Shown here in pieces: positions 1-7,129 of a DNA stretch of 16,854 nucleotides (its first letter is position 1; each line of letters starts with the position of its first letter). Source of the stretch: Methanosphaera sp. Lineage in GTDB: Archaea; Methanobacteriota; Methanobacteria; Methanobacteriales; Methanobacteriaceae. The position numbers were made by a program, and so were the translations under genes. Location: NCBI GenBank assembly GCA_017430835.1, contig JAFRMD010000174.1, forward strand, positions 1 to 16,854, read 5' to 3'. The notes beneath the pieces are model-generated. The model saw only the letters and a program-made list of their open reading frames with translations. It was not told the origin of the DNA and searched no databases.

Positions 1-86
1 ATTATAAAAATTATAAGATTATATAAAAATTATCACTTGACATTCATAGTTTAAATAATATATTATTAAGTCTTATATTTTTTTAT

Positions 87-1232
87 TTAAAATAACGGAA
101 CTTTCATAAAATCCTGTATTTTATCAAGTATTTCCCTCTGGTATGGTTTTACTTTACTATAACATTGTGGATCCTTTAGCATTTCATCATAAATATCCAT
201 AGCCTCTACCATATACCCTAAATCTCCTGTAAGCATTGACTTTCTTCTAAGTACAAATGCCTTGTTATAATCTCCATAGAATTTGTAAATTCCATTTCCA
301 TTTTCTGCAACTTTTTCAAAGCATTCAATTGCCTCATCAATTTCATCAAAGTAGAATGATAAAGCTCCCTTAAAATTTATTGCATCCAAATCTTCTTCAT
401 CTATAACTGTAAGAATTTGTTTGGTAACAACAAGTGCACCAGTATATTCATGGTCAAGAAATATATTCTTCATGACTATTAACTTTAATCTGTCAATTTC
501 TTTATCTGGAGTAAAGTCTTCCTTTTTAGATATATCAAAGAATAAGAATTCTTGTAAGAGGTTGCTTTTTAATTCGTTAATATATGATGTTACTGTGTTT
601 TCACATTTTGGATCCTTCTTGATAGCTTCTTCATACAACTCCCATGCATCCCATACAGTTACTCTTTTAAATTCTGGAAGTTCAGATTGTATTTTTTGAT
701 GTAATTCATCTCCTTCCCATTTTTCATTTGTATTCTTTAATTTATTAGCCTTTTCAATTAATTCAGTAGCTTCACTATTGAATTTATCAGAATTAGATTT
801 CTGGTTTTTGTTCATTTTTTCAATTACATTATTTTTTATACTTTGTGCTAAATCCTTCATTTGAGGATATAATTCAATTACTTTATCGCAATACTTTAAT
901 GCATTATCATAATCATCAAAATTTGAATAAATTATTGCCATATTTAAGTATGCCATTTCACTATCTTTTATTCTAAGTGATTGATTGAAGACTTCTAGAG
1001 CTTCCTCCAAACGACCAGATTGCATTAATCCTGAACCTTTACCATTAATTGCATGAATGTTATCAGGTTCCTTCTCCAACAGTTTATTAAATAATTTTAT
1101 AGCTACCTCATTTTTTTGTTCCTGAAGATATTCTGTAGCTTTGTTAAATAATATCTCGTTTTCTAAGTTATTGGTAAATTTAAATTCATCCTCTTCTTTT
1201 TTACTATTTCTAAATCTGTCAAGAAATCCCAT
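87..1232 (-). CDS. TPR-repeat protein, cytoplasmic
   Basis: A protein of 381 aa made mostly of tetratricopeptide repeats. Three repeats lie near the N-terminus (about residues 29-125; the runs AIKLFNKLLEKEPDN and LEEALEVFNQSL show the TPR pattern of small/large residues). A second set lies near the C-terminus (about 255-365, with IDEAIECFEKVAENG). A charged linker rich in K, N and E joins them. There is no signal peptide or membrane segment, so it probably acts in the cytoplasm as a protein-binding scaffold; the partner is unknown. The frame is open to a GTG at 1241, but that GTG overlaps the ribosome site AGGTGG. The ATG at 1232 lies five bases after it and is the better start, giving MGFLDRF. 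The HEAT-repeat gene at 5466-6803 begins almost identically (MGFFDKF). It is alone on its strand, with the beta-helix gene ending 150 bases upstream behind a hairpin. Confidence 0.8.
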   Translation of the reverse strand: MGFLDRFRNSKKEEDEFKFTNNLENEILFNKATEYLQEQKNEVAIKLFNKLLEKEPDNIHAINGKGSGLMQSGRLEEALEVFNQSLRIKDSEMAYLNMAIIYSNFDDYDNALKYCDKVIELYPQMKDLAQSIKNNVIEKMNKNQKSNSDKFNSEATELIEKANKLKNTNEKWEGDELHQKIQSELPEFKRVTVWDAWELYEEAIKKDPKCENTVTSYINELKSNLLQEFLFFDISKKEDFTPDKEIDRLKLIVMKNIFLDHEYTGALVVTKQILTVIDEEDLDAINFKGALSFYFDEIDEAIECFEKVAENGNGIYKFYGDYNKAFVLRRKSMLTGDLGYMVEAMDIYDEMLKDPQCYSKVKPYQREILDKIQDFMKVPLF

Positions 1233-1287
1233 AACATCCACCTTGATAATATTTATAATCTAACTGATTAAGTAAATATTTGTAGAT

Positions 1288-1297
1288 ATTTTATAAT
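1288..1297 (-). promoter_or_regulatory. Possible TATA box for the TPR gene
   Basis: On the minus strand the sequence TTATAAAATA lies about 55 bases before the ATG at 1232. That spacing suits transcription starting near 1265 with a leader of about 30 bases. In DNA this A+T-rich a TATA match alone is weak evidence. Confidence 0.3.
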
Positions 1298-1355
1298 AAG
1301 TAGTATAAAGTTTTTACTTTAAACTTGTAAAAAATCATTGAAAAATATATAAAAC

Positions 1356-1373
1356 GGAGGAAAGTTATCCTCC
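1356..1373 (-). terminator. Hairpin terminator after the beta-helix gene
   Basis: A perfect six-base stem, GGAGGA / TCCTCC with a six-base loop, starts 18 bases past the stop of the minus-strand gene at 1391-2296. On that strand it is followed by GTTTTATATATTTTTC. It is by far the most G+C-rich spot in the neighbourhood, which supports a structured terminator. It separates this gene from the TPR gene downstream. Confidence 0.55.
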
Positions 1374-1390
1374 ATAAAAAAATAGTTTAA

Positions 1391-2296
1391 TTATTTAATA
1401 TTGGTTTCAAATGCATCATTTTGATCTATTTCGCAGTTGGTAGCAGTACCTTTATACATTGCATTTCCTTCACCATTTGTTACATGACAACCTGTGAATT
1501 TACAACCTGATGCATCTCCTTCACATATAGCTCCACCATTACCATTTTTTGCAACGGAGTTATCAAATTGACAATCAAATGCAGAACCTTTATACATGGA
1601 TCCACCTTCACTGGCATAACAGTTTACGAATTTGCAACCTACAGCATTTGCTTCTAATAATGCTCCACCTTGCCACCATGCATAACAGTTTGTAAAAGTA
1701 CAGTTTGAAGCATTGTGATAAGATATTGCTCCTCCTTGACTTTCTGAATAACAGTTATCAAAGTTGCAGTTTAATGCAGATCCATCAAATATTGCACCGC
1801 CATGATATTTTGAATGACAGTTAGTGAATACTGAGTTTTCAGCATTACCATCCAATGCTCCACCAAAATCAGGAGAACTGCAGCTTTCAAAAGTACAGTT
1901 AACTACTTTGTTGCTTTCTTCAGTACCTAAAAGTACTGCTCCACCAGCACCAGTTGAATTAGCATTTTTAAATTTAATGTTCTCAAATCGTACATTCTTG
2001 GTACCATTTGCATTAAATATTCTTGATGCTTTATTTGCATCAATAGTAATATCTTTACCTGGTTCTCCTTTTATTACAATGTCATTTCCAGTAATTTTGA
2101 TACCCTCAGCATCATAATTATCGGTATTTACAAAATTTTTTGTAAGTACTATTTCACCTGTCTTATCATCGCCAGACACTAGACTTGCTAGTTCTTCGAA
2201 GTTTCCTTGTGCTGAATCCTCAGCATATACACATAATGTTGCACTAATTATAACTAACAATAAGGATATTGATAGTATAATCTTTTTATTTAACAT
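1391..2296 (-). CDS. Secreted Cys-rich right-handed beta-helix (adhesin-like) protein
   Basis: A 301-aa exported protein of the adhesin-like class common in gut Methanobacteriales. Residues 1-25 are a signal peptide (Lys-Lys, a long Leu/Ile core, then VYA before EDS). An N-terminal beta-helix cap follows (about 45-120, with IDANKASRIFN and a GGA turn). From about residue 133 to 290 there are seven full rungs of 21-23 residues plus a partial one, each close to the pattern NCxFxNCYxxxxGGAxxxxxA. Regular Cys pairs in the rungs (NCNFDNCY, NCTFTNCY, CKFVNCY) suggest stacked Cys ladders or disulfides. It is far shorter than most such adhesins and shows no C-terminal membrane anchor or Ig-like repeats, so it may be released or held by a partner. 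The membrane protein gene 2312-2743 ends 15 bases upstream, so the two are probably co-transcribed. Confidence 0.8.
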   Translation of the reverse strand: MLNKKIILSISLLLVIISATLCVYAEDSAQGNFEELASLVSGDDKTGEIVLTKNFVNTDNYDAEGIKITGNDIVIKGEPGKDITIDANKASRIFNANGTKNVRFENIKFKNANSTGAGGAVLLGTEESNKVVNCTFESCSSPDFGGALDGNAENSVFTNCHSKYHGGAIFDGSALNCNFDNCYSESQGGAISYHNASNCTFTNCYAWWQGGALLEANAVGCKFVNCYASEGGSMYKGSAFDCQFDNSVAKNGNGGAICEGDASGCKFTGCHVTNGEGNAMYKGTATNCEIDQNDAFETNIK

Positions 2297-2311
2297 AATT
2301 TTACCCCATTA

Positions 2312-2743
2312 TTAATAATCATCTTCTTCATCACTTGTTGGAATAAAAAATATTGCTCCACAAATTATATTATATATAGCATAAATTATAATCATCAAAT
2401 AAGTATTTGTATAAGCACTAATTTCAGCAGTTGTAGGTAGATGACTTATCTGATTTGTCAAATAAAGGTCAGTCATTGTATGATAAGCGTTTGAATAACC
2501 ATTAAATGATAGGTATAATATAATAATGACCAATAAAAATGTAAGTATTCCAAGTATTCTACTATTTTTCAAATCTATGGAATCTATTGGTACAATTAAT
2601 CCAATAGCAGGAATTAAAAATAGTATAAAGTACCATTCAACATATGATGGTTTAATAAATAATAGAATAGCACATATAATTATTGATATTATTCCTAGTA
2701 ATGTTTTAGTCTTGTTATTAACAAAACTTAATATTTTTCCCAT
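2312..2743 (-). CDS. Small membrane protein with four predicted helices, unknown function
   Basis: A 143-aa protein not assigned to a named family. Hydrophobic stretches at about residues 14-31, 34-53, 62-80 and 112-134 predict four membrane helices. The loop at about 81-111 is polar and the tail SDEEDDY is acidic. The ATG at 2743 has GGTGG upstream with eight to nine bases of spacing. The secreted beta-helix gene starts 15 bases after its stop on the same strand, so the pair looks like an operon. An inference is that the membrane protein anchors, exports or senses the beta-helix protein. Nothing enzymatic is visible. Confidence 0.7.
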   Translation of the reverse strand: MGKILSFVNNKTKTLLGIISIIICAILLFIKPSYVEWYFILFLIPAIGLIVPIDSIDLKNSRILGILTFLLVIIILYLSFNGYSNAYHTMTDLYLTNQISHLPTTAEISAYTNTYLMIIIYAIYNIICGAIFFIPTSDEEDDY

Positions 2744-2972
2744 TATTCTTCCACCATGTTAATTAAAAACGTTATTAAAATAAAAATATTTTAATATAAT
2801 AATATATTACTTTTTAAAGATATTTAAATTTATCAAGAAATGATTATAAAAAAAGCATAAAATAGATAATTGGTAATATTAATGATTTTAAATTATTTAT
2901 GGATATAACAAAGGAATCATTATAAGATAATAGTTATTTGATTTAAAAAGATAATAGAAAAAGATTTAATAA

Positions 2973-4304
2973 TTATTTGTGTTCTGATTTAAATTTCTTT
3001 TGGAATGCTTCCTGACATTTAGTTTTGTATTGTTCAGGTGATAGTGTATGTTTAAGTATTGCCTGTATATTTGCCATAGTTAATCCAAGACCATATTTTA
3101 ATTCAGTATCATTTAAATATATTGGAATACAAGGTTTATTTTTACCAAGAGCAAATGTAACTTCGTTTCTAACATTGAATGATTCGACTGAATTATCTGA
3201 AATAAATACTAAAAATGCTGTACAAGATTCAATTTTGTTCTGTAAAACTTCTGGCCATTCTTTACTTACAGGTATCCCATCATCATACCAAATATTTATA
3301 TCTTCATCTTTATTGAATTCATCAATATCTTTATAAACCTCTTCCGCATCAATATGTGCATAACTAACGAATATATAATCATCATCACCCTTGTATGCTT
3401 CAAATGGTGCTTTTTCTTGATAAGATTTCTCTTGTTTATTATTTACATCCTGATAATGTTTTTCGGTTTTTATATCTTCTTGAGATGCAGATTCTCTATG
3501 TTCATTAGTTATTAAATGACATGATACTGGTTGTGCTTTAAGATAATTCAAATAAGAATATCCTTCATATTTTATAGATAAATCAATTTCACCAGATACA
3601 TCTGATTGATATATTAATATAGCTTCACCTTTTTTATTGGTTATAGCACTGAATTCATTTTCTAGTTGAATTGCTTGATTTGAAATAGGATTTCCATTTT
3701 CATCAGATAATTTAACAGTTATGATATGTTTTTCACCAGTAAATTTATTAGTATCAACATCAATAATGGACAGTTGAGTTTCAGTCTTATTATTTAAAAC
3801 AATTATTTTACTATCATTTGTAATTGATTTAATTTGATCTTCTTCATCTTCCAACACATTTATTTCACCTAAATTCCAAATAGGATATTTCTTGCTATTT
3901 TGTGAAAATTCACTGTTTTCTATCCTGGCAATTGAATTATAACCATTTGATAAATCCTTACCCTCTTTTTTTGATTTGTTATTTATGAAGTTACAATTAA
4001 TTAAATCAATTTTTCCTCTGCTATTACGAATTGCACCACCATGCTTTTTAACTTTTCCATTTTTTAAAGTAATATTTTTTAGAGTAACATTACCCCCAAT
4101 AATATTAAATATTCTTGTACTGCCTTTGGCATCAATGCAATAATCATGACCATCAATTACAGTATTCTTATTTTTTATTGTAATACCTTTAGGGAATCTT
4201 TTTTCAATTCTTTCAAATAGTTTTATTTCAATATCCTCATCTAAATCTATATGAGCATCATCATGGAAAATTTTTGAGTATAAATCAGTGAAACTTCCTG
4301 ACAT
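2973..4304 (-). CDS. TIR-domain protein with N-terminal beta-helix and Ig-like region, no signal peptide
   Basis: A 443-aa protein with three parts. Residues about 40-150 are a right-handed beta-helix of the adhesin type (IDAKGSTRIFN at 57-67, then NVTLKNITLKNG and an HGGAI turn). Residues about 190-260 resemble a bacterial Ig-like domain (ENGNPISNQAIQL, then NKKGEAI). After a polar linker (265-305), residues 308-440 are a TIR domain: box 1 is IFVSYAH (311-317), the region after DDGIPVS matches the family, and Glu381 in SFNVRNEVTFAL sits where the catalytic Glu of NAD-cleaving TIRs lies. There is no signal peptide or membrane helix, so the beta-helix should be cytosolic. The start ATG follows AAGTGAT. 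The gene is monocistronic, about 230 bases from its downstream neighbour. TIR enzymes of this type often act as NADase effectors in immunity. Here the beta-helix could be the sensor, which is inference. Confidence 0.82.
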   Translation of the reverse strand: MSGSFTDLYSKIFHDDAHIDLDEDIEIKLFERIEKRFPKGITIKNKNTVIDGHDYCIDAKGSTRIFNIIGGNVTLKNITLKNGKVKKHGGAIRNSRGKIDLINCNFINNKSKKEGKDLSNGYNSIARIENSEFSQNSKKYPIWNLGEINVLEDEEDQIKSITNDSKIIVLNNKTETQLSIIDVDTNKFTGEKHIITVKLSDENGNPISNQAIQLENEFSAITNKKGEAILIYQSDVSGEIDLSIKYEGYSYLNYLKAQPVSCHLITNEHRESASQEDIKTEKHYQDVNNKQEKSYQEKAPFEAYKGDDDYIFVSYAHIDAEEVYKDIDEFNKDEDINIWYDDGIPVSKEWPEVLQNKIESCTAFLVFISDNSVESFNVRNEVTFALGKNKPCIPIYLNDTELKYGLGLTMANIQAILKHTLSPEQYKTKCQEAFQKKFKSEHK

Positions 4305-4677
4305 TTATATCACTTCTTATTTATAGCTAATAAAGAAAAAAGGATTAAATAATTAGTTAAACATCACTTAAACTTATTTAATAATTATATATAATTTTTT
4401 ATTTAATATTATAAATAATTTATTTTAAATAATAATGTTTTTAAAAATTCTTAAAAGAATATGTTTTTAATCTCCAATTTAAAAAATTATAAAAACAATG
4501 ATAATAATATAGAAATAATTAAAATAGCGAATATTTAAGAGATCTTAAATATTTAACAATTCTTTTTTCTAAACAAGTGCTTTAACTATAAATTATGATA
4601 CTGTATATTATTAATTTTTTAATTATTTTCAAAAAATTAATTATAGCTGAATTACAAAAGAATTAATGGTGTACATA
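4305..4677. other. Divergent intergenic region
   Basis: This 373-base spacer separates the minus-strand TIR gene from the plus-strand DUF4013 gene and should hold both promoters. It is almost pure A+T. I see no open frame of note. The only standout is the palindrome at 4530-4553, listed separately, followed on the plus strand by a short T run (4562-4569). I cannot place TATA boxes with confidence because candidates are too many. Confidence 0.5.
4530..4553. repeat. 24-bp palindrome, possible operator
   Basis: Arms AATATTTAAGA and TCTTAAATATT are perfect inverted copies of eleven bases with only two bases (GA) between them. A two-base centre is poor for an RNA hairpin but fits a site for a symmetric dimeric regulator. 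It lies 225 bases before the TIR start and 124 bases before the DUF4013 start. A T run follows on the plus strand, so a terminator is the alternative reading. Confidence 0.45.
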
Positions 4678-5427
4678 ATGCCGAATCAAATGCTTAAGGG
4701 TTCAGTTAAATATTGTATTGGAAATAAATTATTTTTTATTTTTGTATTTCTTCAATTTTTATTATTTGAATGTATTACAAACAAGGTTGGTGGACTTTTA
4801 AAATCGACCTCGCTGATAGTTCTATTGGTAGTGTTGGGGTATGGTTTGAAAGTTACTCAAGATGTAATTAATGGTGGTACTAGTTTACCTAAGATAAAAC
4901 TTAATGAATTAATTAATTTTGGATTAAAAGGTATAGTTGTTTATACTTTTTATTTGACTATTCAAGGTTCAATTTTGGGTTTAGTATCTATGATTTTGAA
5001 TTTTCCAGAATTCGATCTTGAAGAAATAATTTTAGAACTTTCTGAAACTATAACATTGTTTTTTGAGCATGATCCACTTAGTTTTATATTATTTATTGTA
5101 TTAGGTCTTTTAACAGTTTATGGTACTGTATTTTTTATGGAAATTGCTCTTGCTAGGTTAGCAGATGGTGGAAAACTAAGAGATGCATTTGATTTTCGAG
5201 GTATTAAACATACAATTGATATAATTGGTTGAAAGGAATATACTATTGATTATACAAAAATAGTATTGGCTGTTGTTATATTAATATTTCTTAATGGAGT
5301 ATTCAAGTCTTATGCTGGAATAAGTATCTTTGCTGGAGTTATAACTGATATATTAGCATTTATTGTAGAATATAGAGGAATTGGAAATATTTATAGGGAA
5401 TATAAGGAAACAATTAATAAAAAATAA
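4678..5427 (+). pseudogene. DUF4013-type membrane protein gene, interrupted by an in-frame TGA
   Basis: The first 184 codons encode a membrane protein resembling DUF4013, an archaeal family of unknown function with several helices: hydrophobic segments follow the SVKYCIGNK start, and the signature RLADGGKLRDAFDF precedes the break. At 5230-5232 the codon is TGA. The same frame then stays open for 64 more codons (KEYTIDYTKIVLAVV onward, with two further hydrophobic segments and a basic end) to TAA at 5425-5427. Without the TGA the product would be about 249 aa, near the family's normal size. The family usually has IGW at this point, so TGG (Trp) to TGA is the simplest cause. The ATG at 4678 is preferred over 4666 because GGTG lies six bases before it. 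It converges on the HEAT-repeat gene, which ends 38 bases away. Confidence 0.75.
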
Positions 5428-5465
5428 ATAAATTAAATTTATATACTATCTTTAATATTTAGACC

Positions 5466-6803
5466 TTATAAAAAGGTTCTTTTTCCGCAGTCATGACATT
5501 CCAAATATTCACTCATTTCATTGTATGAGTGAACAACTCTGTAGCTTTCACAATGACCGCATTTTCTATTCCTTTTCTTATTAAATATGATGAGTTTTAT
5601 TGTATCATCAGAGGTATATTCATTGATAAAGTCCAAGCAACCTTCTAAGTTCAATAGTCTTTTAAGAACTTTTATTCTTGTTTCATTTTCAAATCCTAAT
5701 GAATCATAAGGTTTTAAACAAGTAATGTCCTCCAAAATAAATGGATTGTTTATTAACTTTAATGCATTCAGTCCATCTATTCTTCCCTTTAAAGCAATAT
5801 CTTTTAAATGGTATTGTTTACCAAGCTTTGAATAAATAACCATTAACACTGTATCGAATATTTCCTTTTCCATCAAATCCTCTAGAATTGACTTATCATA
5901 TATTTCTTTTACTGCATCTCGACGTTTATATTCATTAATATCATTATATGCTGTATCTATAACTTCTTGGGTCGTATTTTTACTTCCTACAGTAATATCT
6001 TGAATATTAAAGTTATTTTCAATTATTTCATTGATGAATGTATCATCTTTTGATAGAAGCTGATTACATACTTCATAATTTTCTATATATAATGTTATTA
6101 GTGCATTTTTAAGATTTTGCTTATTGCATCGATTTTCTATTATCTTGGATATTTCTTCGTCTTCTTCATTCTCTTTAATTGCTTCTAAAAAGTCAATGTC
6201 ATTTAGATATGGATTTCTTATGGCTGCAATTTTTAGTCTTCTGTTTGAATCATCCTGTGCAAATATTTTTAATGTTTTCTGGTCTTTTATTTTGAGTAAT
6301 GCCTTTTCCCTTATGAATATTGAGAAATGATTGTTCACTATATTTAGTAGTATTGATTCGTCTGTTATGTTTTCTAGTGCTGTTAGGTTAATATGCACAT
6401 CAAATGGCACATTTTTCTTATTTATAAATGGTCTGCTGTTAAAGACGAAATCCTGTAGTATGGAATTATCTTGAATGCTCCTTATGAGAGCTACTTGTGT
6501 CAGATTATCATACTCGATTTGATTGAAATATTCTTTTAGCCATAAATCATCATGAATGTTTATGAATGCCAATCTTTTCAAAAATTTTCCATGATATCCT
6601 CCTATGTTAGTTACAATATTCTTTAATAAGTTTTCATTTTGTATATTTTTAAGAGCGTATGCACGAACATAGTAATCTTCATTATCATCATTGACAATAT
6701 CCGAGAGTATTGATTCATCGGTTAAATCTTTAACTGCTCTTTTTCTGACTTCAATATCCTTACTTTTATAGTCTGGTGTTTTAAATTTATCAAAAAATCC
6801 CAT
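5466..6803 (-). CDS. HEAT-like repeat protein with C-terminal zinc ribbon
   Basis: A 445-aa protein. From about residue 15 to 400 it is built of short helical repeats in which a stretch like DESIL or NENLL is followed by xxIV and an aligned charged turn, typical of degenerate HEAT-like repeats. The C-terminus carries a likely zinc ribbon with Cys415, Cys418, Cys436 and Cys439 (CGHC and CHDC). No signal peptide or membrane segment is present. The repeats suggest protein binding, and the ribbon suggests nucleic acid or structural zinc binding; the target is unknown. The start ATG follows GGAAAGTGAAG. The N-terminus MGFFDKF matches that of the TPR gene at 87-1232 (MGFLDRF). The FUSC remnant ends 59 bases upstream on the same strand, so it may share a transcript or use a promoter in that short gap. 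Confidence 0.72.
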   Translation of the reverse strand: MGFFDKFKTPDYKSKDIEVRKRAVKDLTDESILSDIVNDDNEDYYVRAYALKNIQNENLLKNIVTNIGGYHGKFLKRLAFINIHDDLWLKEYFNQIEYDNLTQVALIRSIQDNSILQDFVFNSRPFINKKNVPFDVHINLTALENITDESILLNIVNNHFSIFIREKALLKIKDQKTLKIFAQDDSNRRLKIAAIRNPYLNDIDFLEAIKENEEDEEISKIIENRCNKQNLKNALITLYIENYEVCNQLLSKDDTFINEIIENNFNIQDITVGSKNTTQEVIDTAYNDINEYKRRDAVKEIYDKSILEDLMEKEIFDTVLMVIYSKLGKQYHLKDIALKGRIDGLNALKLINNPFILEDITCLKPYDSLGFENETRIKVLKRLLNLEGCLDFINEYTSDDTIKLIIFNKKRNRKCGHCESYRVVHSYNEMSEYLECHDCGKRTFL

Positions 6804-6862
6804 TATTCTTCACTTTCCTTATTTTTATTTAATTAATGTTTTATCTTTTTTTGGAGGATGGA

Positions 6863-7129
6863 TTAGTATATGTCTTCTATTTGTTTGTATAATCTTTTTT
6901 CTTCTGTTTTCAAGTCCAATATATGTATTGCTGTATGTATGCTTGTTTCTTCTTCATTATTCATATCTTCTGTTGGAATTACTTCTTTTCCTTTTAATAT
7001 GTCATATATCTTTTGTTTTGATTCTTTGCTTAATATACCTATTTGGATATTGTTAAGTAAGAAGTCATTATATATTGTTAATCTATTTTCTATACTTGAA
7101 ATTTCTTCTATTGTCAAATCTTCCAGTAA
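6863..7129 (-). pseudogene. Separated C-terminal part of the FUSC-like gene
   Basis: The FUSC-like frame ends with TAA at 7130-7132 and then continues in the same frame for 88 codons, starting LLEDLTIEEISSIENRL and ending at TAA 6863-6865. The region is charged and helical, with no membrane segment, and suits a cytosolic tail. The only usable start is a TTG at 7117, and no convincing ribosome site precedes it. The simplest reading is one protein cut by a point mutation (for instance CAA, GAA or AAA to TAA). A separately translated 84-aa protein is possible but less likely. Confidence 0.6.

Noticed and set aside
1..86. Possible terminator or gene at the left edge
   Set aside because: Only A+T-rich DNA with short T runs is visible; no stem and no frame with a start.
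421..699. Plus-strand 92-codon frame inside the TPR gene
   Set aside because: It lies fully within a well-supported minus-strand gene and has no ribosome site. The other antisense frames (1824-2117, 2526-2762, 3025-3336, 6124-6330, 6870-7133, 8457-8666, 10426-10647, 11803-12051, 12949-13155, 15200-15385) were dropped for similar reasons: most overlap supported genes, and 12949-13155 covers only the A+T-rich operator region.
5230..5232. TGA as selenocysteine or general recoding to Trp
   Set aside because: The 195-aa gene ends normally at TGA, no SECIS-like structure was seen, and the expected residue is a Trp codon one base away.
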